This document shows positions 25,101-32,186 of a DNA stretch of 64,000 nt, piece by piece. Where the stretch lies: assembly GCA_017307865.1 (NCBI GenBank), contig JAFKGE010000022.1, forward strand, positions 1 to 64,000, read 5' to 3'. The number at the start of each line of letters is the position of its first letter. Position 1 is the stretch's first letter. This DNA is from Burkholderiales bacterium. GTDB taxonomy: Bacteria > Pseudomonadota > Gammaproteobacteria > Burkholderiales > Burkholderiaceae_C. Made by a program: the position numbers and the translations under genes. The notes below the pieces were generated by a model. The model saw nothing but the letters and a program-made list of their open reading frames with translations, was not told where the DNA came from and searched no databases.

Positions 25101-25373
25101 CGCGAGCAGGCGCTGCTGGCGGCCGCGCGCGTGCGCCTGCGCCCGATCCTGATGACCACGCTGGCCATGGTGTTCGGCATGGTGCCGCTGGCCTTCGCCG
25201 TGTCCGAGGGCTCGGAGCAGCGCGCGCCCATGGGCCAGGCCGTCATCGGCGGCGTCATCACCTCCTCGCTGCTGACGCTGGTGGTGGTGCCCGTGGTCTA
25301 TTGCTACCTGGACGACCTGGCCGGCTGGCTCAAGCGGCGCCTTGGCCAAAAGCCGCCGGCGCCTGACCGATAA
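22116..25373 (+). CDS. RND multidrug efflux pump, inner-membrane subunit (HAE1/AcrB family)
   Basis: Proton-driven RND exporter (1085 aa; the family is usually 1020-1050). It starts MWFTQVSLRNPVFATMVML with the first helix and repeats the 6+6 helix layout. Helix 4 carries LCVGLLIDDAIVVREN with the two proton-relay aspartates. GLVTKNAILLVDFAIRAR is the helix-10 region with the lysine. Residues about 145-185 (SAAGPPQGASAPSGGSAARA region) are a Gly/Ala/Ser-rich insert encoded by an F2 repeat, sitting in a porter-domain loop between WSLAVLPV and VELTNWADQVL. That accounts for the extra length. TolC is encoded about 1.1 kb downstream. Confidence 0.95.
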   Translation: MWFTQVSLRNPVFATMVMLAFVVLGLFSLAQLKVDQFPNVDFPVVVVTTEYPGAAPAIVESEVTKKIEEALNSIAGINALYSRSYESQSVVIVEFQLQIDGRKAADDVREKIGQVRPLLRDEVKEPRVLRFDPASRAIWSLAVLPVDPTSTPSAAGPPQGASAPSGGSAARAAGERGGIVSSVELTNWADQVLKKRLENVRGVGAVNLVGGTRREIHIELNPAAMEAQGVTPDQVMNAVRGDNQDVPLGTLRTATQELVVQLDGRIERPREFGRIIVARRGGAPVFLEQVASVRDAAQELDSSALYNGQRTLLLTVQKAQDENTIEVVDGLERAATALQTELPAGVRLVPIQDASRPIRVAVSNVRQTLIEGALLTVLIVFLFLNSWRSTVITGLTLPISIIGTFFFMQLLGFTINMITLMALSLCVGLLIDDAIVVRENIVRHAQMGKNSFLAALEGTKEIGLAVLATTLSIVAVFLPIGFMQGIVGKFFHEFGLTIVAAVLISMFVSFTLDPMLSSVWHDPAMHAHGQPGPPRTLYEKTIGRVTTWFDRTTDRLAAGYQLILGWALVHKLLTLLIAAATFAASIVMVPLLGTEFVPKADFSETNVAFYTPQGSSLEATEAKARVVDEIIRGYPEVRYTLATLNTGAAQGKTNASIYIRLTEREKRQRSAEALSAELRQRLRQVPGITVTQAGLLEPVGGQKQIEFSLTGPDQAELERLAAPLMPQLGAILGLVDLDTSSKPDKPTLDIVVKRQAASELGLSTAQIATPLRTLLAGTTVGNWRAPDDETYDVVVRLPPELRRTPAEIERLPLTAGLNADGTPRIVRLNQLASLHESSGTNQINRRAMLREIQITANTYGRATGEVSGDIRTLLQRIAFPPGYGYSFGGATKNMQESFAYALQALAMAVIFIYMILASQFKSFLQPMALMTSLPLTLIGVVLALLMFGSAMSMFSIIGVVMLMGLVTKNAILLVDFAIRARAGSVSEGGVTKPLPREQALLAAARVRLRPILMTTLAMVFGMVPLAFAVSEGSEQRAPMGQAVIGGVITSSLLTLVVVPVVYCYLDDLAGWLKRRLGQKPPAPDR
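22574..22651 (+). repeat. F2 dispersed repeat inside the RND pump gene
   Basis: About 78 nt containing CCCCAAGGCGCGAGCGCCCC, CTCGGGGGGCAGCG, GCACGCGCAGCGGGGGAGCG and TGGGGGCAT in the same order as the copy at 61036-61116. It is translated in frame as a low-complexity loop. Confidence 0.8.
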
Positions 25374-25412
25374 TCCATGGTTGATTTGAATACGCCTACC
25401 GGAGCCTTTGAG

Positions 25413-26087
25413 ATGAACGTCGAGCAAGCGCGCTTCAACATGATCGAGCAGCAAATCCGTCCCTGGGACGTGCTGGACGCCCGCGTGCTGGAACTGCTGG
25501 CCGTGGTGCGGCGCGAAGAATTCGTGCCGCCGGCCCACCGCGCCCTGGCCTTCGCCGACCTGGAGCTGCCGCTCAAGCCCGGCGAGGCCGCGGTGGTCGC
25601 CGGCCAGGTGATGCTGCCGCCGCGCGTGGAGGCGCGCATGCTGCAGGATCTGCAGGTGGCCAAGCACGAGAAGGTGCTGGAGGTCGGCGCCGGCTCGGGC
25701 TTCATGGCGGCGCTGCTGGGCCACCGCGCCCAGCGCGTCTTGAGCCTGGAGATCGACACCGAGCTGGCCGCCACCGCGCGCGCCAACCTGCAGCGCGCCG
25801 GCGTGCTGAACGTGGAAGTGCGCCAGGCTGACGCCGCCCACGCCGACCTGTCGGCCGACGGCCCGTTCGACGTCATCGTGCTGTCGGGTTCGGTGGCCGA
25901 CGTGCCCGAGACGCTGCTGGATTTGCTCAAGCCCGGTGGGCGCCTGATGGGCATCGTCGGCGACGAGCCGGTGATGCGCGCCACACTGGTGCAGCACGCC
26001 GGCAACGGCATGATCGTCACCCAGCCCTGGGACTGCAACGCGCCGCGCCTGCTGCACTTTCCCGAGCCCGAACGCTTTCGTTTTTGA
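25413..26087 (+). CDS. Protein-L-isoaspartate O-methyltransferase family protein
   Basis: SAM-dependent methyltransferase of the Pcm family (224 aa), which in the family repairs isoaspartyl residues. MIEQQIRPWDVLDARVLELLAVVRREEFVP is the typical N-terminus. The SAM motif VLEVGAGSGFMAALLG lies near residues 90-105, followed by LSLEID and FDVIVLSG. The start is ATG at 25413 with GGAG 9 nt upstream; an ATG at 25377 is possible. The motif PPRVEARMLQDL stands where Pcm has 'ISqPyiVA.M', so this is the divergent Pcm-like subgroup that lies beside rhodanese and tolC in Comamonadaceae. Confidence 0.85.
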   Translation: MNVEQARFNMIEQQIRPWDVLDARVLELLAVVRREEFVPPAHRALAFADLELPLKPGEAAVVAGQVMLPPRVEARMLQDLQVAKHEKVLEVGAGSGFMAALLGHRAQRVLSLEIDTELAATARANLQRAGVLNVEVRQADAAHADLSADGPFDVIVLSGSVADVPETLLDLLKPGGRLMGIVGDEPVMRATLVQHAGNGMIVTQPWDCNAPRLLHFPEPERFRF

Positions 26088-26135
26088 AGCAGCTTGCGCA
26101 AGCCAGACCAGCGCTGCAGCCCCATTTGATCATGA
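26087..26135 (+). repeat. Partial F1 repeat between the methyltransferase and rhodanese genes
   Basis: AGCAGCTTGCGCAAGCC, then AGCGCTGCAGCCCCATTTGATC, keeping the core and G+C arm but lacking the 5' stem and most of the tail. It overlaps the methyltransferase stop and runs to the rhodanese start codon. Confidence 0.55.
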
Positions 26136-26473
26136 TCGAGCAAGTGCCCCCCACCGCCCTGCCCGCCTGGCTGGCCACCGCCGCCGGCGCCGGCCAGCCG
26201 CTGCTGCTGGACGTGCGCGAGCCGGCCGAATGGCACACCGCCAGCGTGCACCCCGAGGGCGCCGAGCTGCGCCAGTGGCCCATGCACACCATCCCGGCGC
26301 GCCTGGCCGAGCTGGACCGCGCCCGGCCGATCGCCGTGCTGTGCCACCACGGCGGACGCAGCATGCAGGTGGCGCTGTTCCTGCAGCAGCAGGGGTTCGA
26401 CCACCTGGCCAACGTGGCCGGCGGCATCGACGCCTGGGCGCTGCAGCTCGACCCCAGCCTCCCCCGATACTGA
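26132..26473 (+). CDS. Rhodanese-domain protein
   Basis: Single rhodanese domain (113 aa) of the sulfurtransferase family. It shows LLLDVREPAEWHTASV and the active-site loop CHHGGRS with catalytic C71, then VANVAGGIDAWAL (written NVAGGIDAW in family form). The start is ATG at 26132; no strong ribosome site is visible because the leader is an F1 fragment. Lying between the Pcm-like gene and tolC is a usual arrangement in this family of bacteria. The physiological substrate is unknown. Confidence 0.9.
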   Translation: MIEQVPPTALPAWLATAAGAGQPLLLDVREPAEWHTASVHPEGAELRQWPMHTIPARLAELDRARPIAVLCHHGGRSMQVALFLQQQGFDHLANVAGGIDAWALQLDPSLPRY

Positions 26474-26489
26474 TCTCTCATCGCCCTAC

Positions 26490-27872
26490 ATGCGCCTGCC
26501 CGCCCGCCCCCCACGCCGAATTGCATTGACGTTGGCGGCGCTGCTGGCCCTGGCCGGCGGCGGCGCGCAGGCCCAGTCGCTGCTGCAGCTGTACCAGCAG
26601 GCGCAGGGCTACGACGCCGCCGTGCAGTCGGCCCGCGCGCAGCTGCAGGCCAGCCAGGCACGGGCCGAGCAGGCGCGCGCCGGCCTGCTGCCGCAGCTGG
26701 GCCTGCAGGCCGGCGCGCAGCACAACTGGGCCGACACCAGCGTCGGCAGCGGGGGCAGCAGCAGCTCGTTCAACGTGCTGACGGCCGGCCTGGTGGGCAG
26801 CCAACCCTTGTACCGCCCGGCCAACCGCATCGCCTGGGACCAGGGCCAGCGCGCGTATGAGTCGGCGCGCGTCAACCTGGCCGGCGCCGACCAGGACTTG
26901 ATGGTGCGCCTGGCGCAGGCCTATTTCGACGTGCTGGCCGCGCAGGACGCGCTGGCCTCGGTGCGCGCGCTCAAGGCCTCGGTCAGCCAGCAGCTGGCCG
27001 CCGCGCAGCGCAACTTCGAGGTCGGCAACGCCACCATCACCGACAGCCGCGAGGCGCAGGCGCGCTTCGACCTGGCCAGCGCGCAGGAGATCGCCAGCGA
27101 AAACGACCTGCGCGTCAAGACCCTGGCGCTGGAGCAGTTGGTGGGCCAGGCCGGCATCCACCCGCTGACGCTGGCCCAGCCCATCGTGCTGCCGGCGCCG
27201 CAGCCGGCCGACGTGCACGCCTGGGTCAACCAGGCCGCCGAGCAGCATCCCGGCGTGGTGCAGGCGCGCATGGCGCTGGACATCGCCCGCATGGAGACCG
27301 ACCGGGCGCGCGCCGCCGGCCAGCCCACGGTCGACCTGCAGGCCAGCGTGGGGCAGACGCGCTACCCCAACGGCAACCCCAGCGTGAGCATCGCGCCCAC
27401 CACTCACGCGCGTACCAACAACGCCAGCATCGGCGTGGTGCTGAACTGGCCGCTGTTCGCCGGCTACGCGATCGAAAACCGCGTCAAGGAAACCCTGGCG
27501 CTGCAGGACAGGGCGCGTGCCGACCTGGACAACCTGCAGCGCACGGTGTCGCAGTCGGCGCGCGCGGCCTTCTTCGGCGTGCAGTCGGGCCTGTCGCAGG
27601 TCAAGGCGCTGGAGGCGGCCGAGCACTCCAGCCAGACCGCGCTGCAGGCCAACCTGATCGGCTACCAGGTGGGCGTGCGCATCAACATCGACGTGCTGAA
27701 CGCGCAAAGCCAGCTTTACCAGACCCAGCGCGACCTGGCGCGCGCGCGCTACGACGTGCTGGTTGGCCTGCTGCGCCTGAAGCAGGCGGCGGGCGCGCTG
27801 TCGGCGCAGGACCTGACCGGGGTCGATGCGCTGCTGGCCAAGGCCGCGCCGGCGGCCGAAAAATCTGAATGA
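26490..27872 (+). CDS. tolC: Outer-membrane channel protein TolC
   Basis: TolC-family outer-membrane efflux channel (460 aa). A signal peptide (ends GGGAQAQS) precedes SLLQLYQQAQGYDAAVQSARA. Two tandem OEP repeats follow: residues about 30-235 with YFDVLAAQDAL, and about 240-445 with FFGVQSGLSQVKALEAAEHS and INIDVLNAQSQLYQTQRDLARARYDVLVG. It starts 16 nt after the rhodanese stop. It is the likely outer-membrane partner for the RND pump just upstream and for type I secretion. Its last codons and stop overlap an F1 repeat. Confidence 0.95.
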   Translation: MRLPARPPRRIALTLAALLALAGGGAQAQSLLQLYQQAQGYDAAVQSARAQLQASQARAEQARAGLLPQLGLQAGAQHNWADTSVGSGGSSSSFNVLTAGLVGSQPLYRPANRIAWDQGQRAYESARVNLAGADQDLMVRLAQAYFDVLAAQDALASVRALKASVSQQLAAAQRNFEVGNATITDSREAQARFDLASAQEIASENDLRVKTLALEQLVGQAGIHPLTLAQPIVLPAPQPADVHAWVNQAAEQHPGVVQARMALDIARMETDRARAAGQPTVDLQASVGQTRYPNGNPSVSIAPTTHARTNNASIGVVLNWPLFAGYAIENRVKETLALQDRARADLDNLQRTVSQSARAAFFGVQSGLSQVKALEAAEHSSQTALQANLIGYQVGVRINIDVLNAQSQLYQTQRDLARARYDVLVGLLRLKQAAGALSAQDLTGVDALLAKAAPAAEKSE

Positions 27873-27927
27873 AATCGGGCTCTGGCGCCCGCCGATCAAG
27901 CGCTGACAGCTATTGAATCAATAGCTC
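27859..27927 (-). repeat. F1 dispersed repeat between convergent tolC and the exosortase locus
   Basis: On the minus strand: AGCTATTGATTCAATAGCT perfect stem, then GTCAGCGCTTGATCGGCGGG, then CGCCAGAGCCCGATTTCATT and a T-rich tail. It sits between convergent genes, covers the tolC stop codon, and could serve as a bidirectional terminator. Confidence 0.8.
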
Positions 27928-27928
27928 T

Positions 27929-28564
27929 CTAGTCGACCGCCTTGGTCGGCGTCTGATGCCGCTGCTCGGGCGCGCCCTCCAGCGCCGCTTCCAGCCACAG
28001 CGCCGCCACGAAGCGCTTGTTGAAAGCCAGCCACAGCAGGATGGGCGTGACCGGCGGCAGCATCAAAAAGCCGAACTGATAGCCGTAGGCGATGGCGTTG
28101 GCGGCCAGCGGCGAATACTTCAGGTAGGCCGCGCCGTAGGGGCCCGAGAGCAGCACCACGTCGCGCAGCCACTGAAAGCCGATGCCCCAGGCCTGCACCG
28201 GCAACAAAATCAGGCTGCCGATCAGGCCCTTGAGCCACCAGCGCTCGGTGCGCGAGGCCAGCAGCATGGCCCACAGCAGCACCAGGCCGTAGCCGTAGGT
28301 GGGGTAGCTGGCCTCGGGCGCCAGCTCGCCCAGCACGTCGCCCTGCGGGCCCTTCATGCGCACCTGCACCAGGGTGTGCAGCACCGCGGTCACGCCGTCC
28401 TGGTGCCAGCCTTCGACCCACGAAAAGCAGGCCTTCATCACCGTGCCCGCCAGCCAGATGGCCGGCGCCGCGAACCAGCGCGCCAGCACGTACCACAGCG
28501 GCAGCAGCACGATCAGCCACAGGATGGACAGCAGCAGAAAGCGGCCGATCAGCGTGTTGCGCAT
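27929..28564 (-). CDS. Exosortase H-associated membrane protein
   Basis: Integral membrane protein (211 aa) with about four or five helices (about 7-27, 30-50, 93-107, 112-130, 164-186). It lies 13 nt after the xrtH-like gene and is transcribed with it. A membrane protein of this size next to exosortase H is a known pairing; the molecular role is not established and may be in substrate handling. The end 'PEQRHQTPTKAVD' is soluble. An F1 repeat follows the stop directly. Confidence 0.75.
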   Translation of the reverse strand: MRNTLIGRFLLLSILWLIVLLPLWYVLARWFAAPAIWLAGTVMKACFSWVEGWHQDGVTAVLHTLVQVRMKGPQGDVLGELAPEASYPTYGYGLVLLWAMLLASRTERWWLKGLIGSLILLPVQAWGIGFQWLRDVVLLSGPYGAAYLKYSPLAANAIAYGYQFGFLMLPPVTPILLWLAFNKRFVAALWLEAALEGAPEQRHQTPTKAVD

Positions 28565-28577
28565 GCCCCGGCCTCCG

Positions 28578-29090
28578 TCAGGTGGCCGCGCCCGGCGGCA
28601 GCGCGTGCTTGTCGCGCTTGGCGACCACGCGCATCCACAGCAGCCACACCACCAGCACGTCCAGCATGATCAGCGCCTGCCACATGTACAGGTGCGCGAA
28701 CTCGAACACCTTGAAGTTCCACTGCCCGATGAAGAACAGGCTGACGATGCGCAGCAGGTTGACGCCCTGCACCGCCAGAAAGCCCAGCGCGATGCCCCAG
28801 AACTTCATCGCCCAGCTGGACGGAAAGGCCAGCATGGCCGCCACCAGCACGATGGTGGCCTCCACCCCGTTGCAGCCGGCCTCGATCGACACGCCAAAGC
28901 CCGTCCTGGCGCTTTGCAGCACGCGGTCGTACGAGATGACCGAAGGGTCGATGACGTGCACGATGGCCGCGCTGGCCCGCGCCAGCCAGCCCGTCCACGG
29001 GTGCACCACCGCGGCCTGCACCGGGTTCAGCATCTCGATGCCGAACAGCACCGCCTGCACGGTCAGAAAAATCAGGAAAAAACGTTTCAA
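28578..29090 (-). CDS. xrtH: Exosortase H (IPTL-CTERM-type)
   Basis: Transpeptidase-like membrane enzyme of the exosortase/archaeosortase superfamily (170 aa), which cleaves and anchors C-terminally tagged surface proteins. The three catalytic residues are visible: C73 in IEAGCNGVEA, R114 in NLLRIVSLFF and H133 in EFAHLYMW, each in a membrane-embedded segment. The start is taken as TTG at 29090 (KRFFLIFLTVQAVLFGIE), with GGGTGA about 6 nt upstream. An ATG at 29195 would add 35 residues that do not look like the family. The divergent gene 230 nt away encodes a predicted substrate. Confidence 0.85.
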   Translation of the reverse strand: MKRFFLIFLTVQAVLFGIEMLNPVQAAVVHPWTGWLARASAAIVHVIDPSVISYDRVLQSARTGFGVSIEAGCNGVEATIVLVAAMLAFPSSWAMKFWGIALGFLAVQGVNLLRIVSLFFIGQWNFKVFEFAHLYMWQALIMLDVLVVWLLWMRVVAKRDKHALPPGAAT

Positions 29091-29320
29091 GACGTCACCC
29101 GCGACAAAAGACCCAGAGCATCGCAGCAGCCGTCCCTGCGGCAGCCAGCACCCACCGAGGGGCAGTGTAATGGCTCCGCTTGCAATCCCCTTCAAAGGGT
29201 CAGCAAACCATCATCGTTGCCAAAAAGCAACAACGATCGCGAGCACCACCAACCGACAGGCATTGGACAGTTATATTCCAAACGTTGTATCGGCTGTGTT
29301 ACTTAACTTTGTAAATTGAG

Positions 29321-30204
29321 ATGATGTTTACTCTTTATCCCCCCCCCCCGCAACGATTGCGCTCAGCCGCACCCTTGCCGCCGCCTCGCTGATCCTGGCC
29401 TGCAGCGCCGCCGGCGCGGCCACGGTGACCACCCCGGCCGGCGTGGTGAACGGGCCTTATAGCGATGCGCCTGCTTTCGATGTGTGGCAACGCGTGAATA
29501 TCGCCGCGATCGCCTCGGTCGGCATTACGGGCGATTACCCACGCAGCGGCAACGGCTCCGTGCTCTTGGATTCCGGCGACGTCAACGGCAGGACTACCTG
29601 GCAATACTCCCGCACCGGCGGCTTTGGCCCCTTGAGCAGCTTTACCTCGGCCACCTACGAGTGGTATCGCGATGCGAGCAGCACCGTGGCTGCCCATTTC
29701 CACCCAACGTACCTGATCCAGGTGGACAACGACGGCAACCCTGCAACAACCGGCGACCAGTCGTGGCTGTTCTTCGAACGCGGCGCCATGGGGCCCTATA
29801 CAGCGCCCACCGGGACGTTGGTGACGGAGACGATCAACGACAGCACCAAGATGTGGGTATTCCAGGTCGGTGCCGCCAACACACAGAATCCCGTCACCAC
29901 CATGGCGCAGTTCAAGGCTGGCGCCTACGTCCCTGAAGCCGGTGGTTTTGCCATTCCGGCCACGGCCACGATCTTGCGCATCCGTGTGAGCACCGGCACC
30001 GGTTGGCCCGGCACCTTCCGCGGCGCCGTGGACAACATCGGCATTGTGGCCGCGTCCAGCGTGGGCCCGGACAATTTCGAGCTGGCGCCTCCTCCACCCG
30101 CTACCGTGGCACCCGTGCCCGCCACCGACCTGTGGGCTCTGCTGAGTCTGTCGAGTCTGCTGGCCGGCGTGGCCGCCTGGCGCCAGCGCCGACGTCGCAG
30201 CTGA
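29321..30204 (+). CDS. IPTL-CTERM-like exosortase substrate, frame broken at a poly-C tract
   Basis: Predicted secreted surface protein. The long frame encodes a signal peptide (ALSRTLAAASLILACSAAGA), a beta-rich domain (about 230 residues), and a C-terminal sorting tail: PVPATDLWALL, a hydrophobic helix, then RQRRRRS. The tail is a variant of the IPTL-x-x-WG signal. No start codon exists in that frame between an in-frame TGA at 29317 and a GTG at 29425, which lies after the signal peptide. ATGs at 29321 and 29324 are in another frame and would join the signal peptide if the 11-C tract (29339-29349) were 12 or 9 long. Either the gene is phase-variable and off here, or the tract was mis-called. 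Confidence 0.7.
29339..29349 (+). repeat. Homopolymeric 11-C tract at the 5' end of the exosortase substrate gene
   Basis: Eleven consecutive C residues, 15 to 18 nt after the candidate ATG codons and just before the signal-peptide codons. This is the position expected for translational phase variation by slipped-strand mispairing. It is the only tract of this length I noticed in the window. Confidence 0.9.
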
Positions 30205-30249
30205 TCGGCAGCGGCTTTTGCGCAACGGCGATCTCCGGGTCGCCGTTTT

Positions 30250-30537
30250 TCATGGCCCTTTCCGCGACCCGCTCCACAGCGAGCGCAGCATAGCCGCCGC
30301 CCGCGCGCGCAAGCCGTTCAGATCGAACGGGTCCATCCCCACGAGTGAAGCCTGCAGCGCCTGCGCCAGCCGCAGAAACGCCGCGTCGCCATACGATTCA
30401 CCCAGGCCGATGGCCCCGGTGTCGCTTTCCAGCTCGATGATGGAGCGCAGCGCGTACGGCTCGTGGATGCCCGCCGCATTCAGCAGCGGCGGATCCCGAA
30501 AGGCAATGGGCGTGAGCTTGACCGTCGCGAGCTTCAT
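30250..30537 (-). pseudogene. gudD: Truncated glucarate dehydratase (N-terminal fragment)
   Basis: 95 codons starting MKLATVKLTPIAFRDPPLLN, then IHEPYALRSIIELESDTGAIGLGESYGDAA and LVGMDPFDLNGLRARAAA. This is the N-terminal capping domain of a glucarate-dehydratase-type enolase-superfamily enzyme (normally about 440 aa). Similarity ends near residue 85, and 10 unrelated residues lead to a stop. The catalytic barrel is missing and is not found in other frames before the substrate gene that ends at 30204. It is the last gene of the ABC-transporter cluster, 2 nt after the permease stop. A deletion or insertion junction near 30.25-30.29 kb is inferred. Confidence 0.75.
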
Positions 30538-30539
30538 CG

Positions 30540-31406
30540 TCAACTCTGCATGCCCCAGCGGCGCACGGTCTTCTTCTCGATCAGGCGAAAGAAGAAGTTC
30601 TCCACGATGAGGCCGATGATGATCACCGTCAGCAAGCCGGCAAACACCGCCGGAATGTCGAGCAGGTTGCGGTTCTCGAAGATGTACCAACCCAGGCCGC
30701 CCTTGCCGGAGGCGACGCCGAACACCAACTCCGCCGCGATCAGCGTGCGCCAGGCAAAGGCCCAGGCGATCTTCAGGCCCGTCAGGATGGATGGAAACGC
30801 CGCCGGCACCAGGATCAGCCACACGTAGCGCAAGCCGGTCAACTCGTAGTTGCGGCCCACCATGCGCAGGGTTTGCGACACCGAAAGAAAGCCGCCCTGG
30901 GTGTTGAGCGCCACCACCCAGACCACCGAATGCAGCAGCACGAAAACGATGCTCGTCGTGCCCAGCCCGAACCACAGCAGGGCCAGCGGCAGCAGCGCGA
31001 TGGCCGGCAGCGGATTGAACATGGCCGTCATGACTTCGAGAAAATCGGTGCCGATCTGCGTGCTGATCGCCAGGATGGTGAGCACGCCGGCGATCAGGAT
31101 GCCGGTCACGTAGCCGATGACCAGGATGCGCAGCGAGGTCCAGGCGCGGTCCGGCAAGACCCCGCTGCGGATGCTGCTGACGAAGGAGTTGAAGGTGTCC
31201 GACAGGGTCGGGAACAGCAGGTCGTTGTGCACCACCATGCCGTAGATCTGCCAGGCCAGCGCCAGCACCAGGATGATCGAGAACTTGCGCAGGGCGGTGT
31301 GATTCCAGAGCCGGCGCGCCAGCGAGAACTGGCGCTCGAGCACGGGCTTGCGCGTGCCGTCGTCGGGGCCGGTCTTCTTGAGCGTGATCGTGGCGCGGGC
31401 CATCAT
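30540..31406 (-). CDS. ABC transporter permease (NitT/TauT, SsuC/TauC type)
   Basis: Inner-membrane permease (288 aa) with six hydrophobic segments. The BPD_transp_1 EAA-like loop is seen near NYELTGLRYVWLILVPAAFPSILTGLKIAWAFAWR. The start MMARATITLKKTGPDD overlaps the ATPase stop (ATGATG at 31406-31401). With the ATPase and binding protein upstream it makes a complete importer of the nitrate/sulfonate/taurine class. The truncated glucarate dehydratase next in line suggests an organic acid as substrate, which is only inference. Confidence 0.9.
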   Translation of the reverse strand: MMARATITLKKTGPDDGTRKPVLERQFSLARRLWNHTALRKFSIILVLALAWQIYGMVVHNDLLFPTLSDTFNSFVSSIRSGVLPDRAWTSLRILVIGYVTGILIAGVLTILAISTQIGTDFLEVMTAMFNPLPAIALLPLALLWFGLGTTSIVFVLLHSVVWVVALNTQGGFLSVSQTLRMVGRNYELTGLRYVWLILVPAAFPSILTGLKIAWAFAWRTLIAAELVFGVASGKGGLGWYIFENRNLLDIPAVFAGLLTVIIIGLIVENFFFRLIEKKTVRRWGMQS

Positions 31407-32170
31407 GCGTGCTCCGACAGGGCCTGCGCGAACAGCAGGTCGTGAATCTCGCGCTCCAGCGCCGCGGCGGAGCCGTCCTCGGATGACACCCGGTCCACGT
31501 CGCTCACCTCGGCCTTGACTTCGCCCGGATGCGGCGAGAGCAGCAGGATCCGGTTGCCGACCCGGATCGCCTCGGCGATGGAGTGGGTCACGAACAGGAT
31601 GGTGAACTTGGTGTCGGCCCACAGCTGCAGCAACTCGTCCTGCATCTGCTGGCGCGTCAAGGCGTCGAGCGCGGCGAAAGGCTCGTCCATCAGCAGGATG
31701 TCCGGCTCCATGCACATACCGCGCGCGATCGCCACGCGCTGCTTCATGCCGCCCGACAGCGTGTGCGTGTAGCTGTCGGCGAACGCTTCGAGGTGCACCT
31801 TGCGCACGTACTCCAGGGCCCGGTCGCGGGCCTCGTGCTTGTTCAGTTTGTGCGTCACGACCAGCGGAAACATGACGTTCTCGAGCACGGTCTTCCAAGG
31901 CAGGAGCTGGTCGAACTCCTGAAAGACCATCATCCGGTCGGCCCCCGGCCGCTTGATCTCGACGCCCTTGATGCGAATCTGCCCCTCATCGGGCATCAGA
32001 TAACCGCCCACGGCCTTCAGGATCGTCGACTTGCCGCAGCCCGAAGGCCCCAGCAGCACGAAGCGGTCCGAGCCGTCGACGTCGAAGCTGACCTTCGACG
32101 TCGCCGTGATCACGCTGTCGGAGGTTCGATAGCGCAGCGTGACCGAGTCGACCTCGAGCAAGCGCGGCAT
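31403..32170 (-). CDS. ABC transporter ATP-binding protein (NitT/TauT type)
   Basis: ATPase subunit (255 aa). It has Walker A GPSGCGKST, the Q-loop MVFQEFDQLLPWKTV, the signature LSGGMKQRVAIARGM, Walker B DILLMDEPFAALD and the H-loop FVTHSIAEA. The C-terminal tail HDLLFAQALSEH is of the usual SsuB/TauB length. It lies 16 nt after the binding-protein stop and overlaps the permease by 4 nt. Confidence 0.93.
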   Translation of the reverse strand: MPRLLEVDSVTLRYRTSDSVITATSKVSFDVDGSDRFVLLGPSGCGKSTILKAVGGYLMPDEGQIRIKGVEIKRPGADRMMVFQEFDQLLPWKTVLENVMFPLVVTHKLNKHEARDRALEYVRKVHLEAFADSYTHTLSGGMKQRVAIARGMCMEPDILLMDEPFAALDALTRQQMQDELLQLWADTKFTILFVTHSIAEAIRVGNRILLLSPHPGEVKAEVSDVDRVSSEDGSAAALEREIHDLLFAQALSEHA

Positions 32171-32186
32171 GTCACGCCCCGCCCGA

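Noticed and set aside
23466-26057. 863-codon frame on the minus strand opposite the RND pump and methyltransferase genes
   Set aside because: It spans two well-supported plus-strand genes, translates to a Gly/His/Gln-rich sequence and has no recognisable domain.
29360-29390. An ATT codon in the signal-peptide frame as a natural start of the exosortase substrate
   Set aside because: ATT starts are very rare and no ribosome site lies at a suitable distance upstream, so the poly-C explanation is preferred; it cannot be fully excluded.
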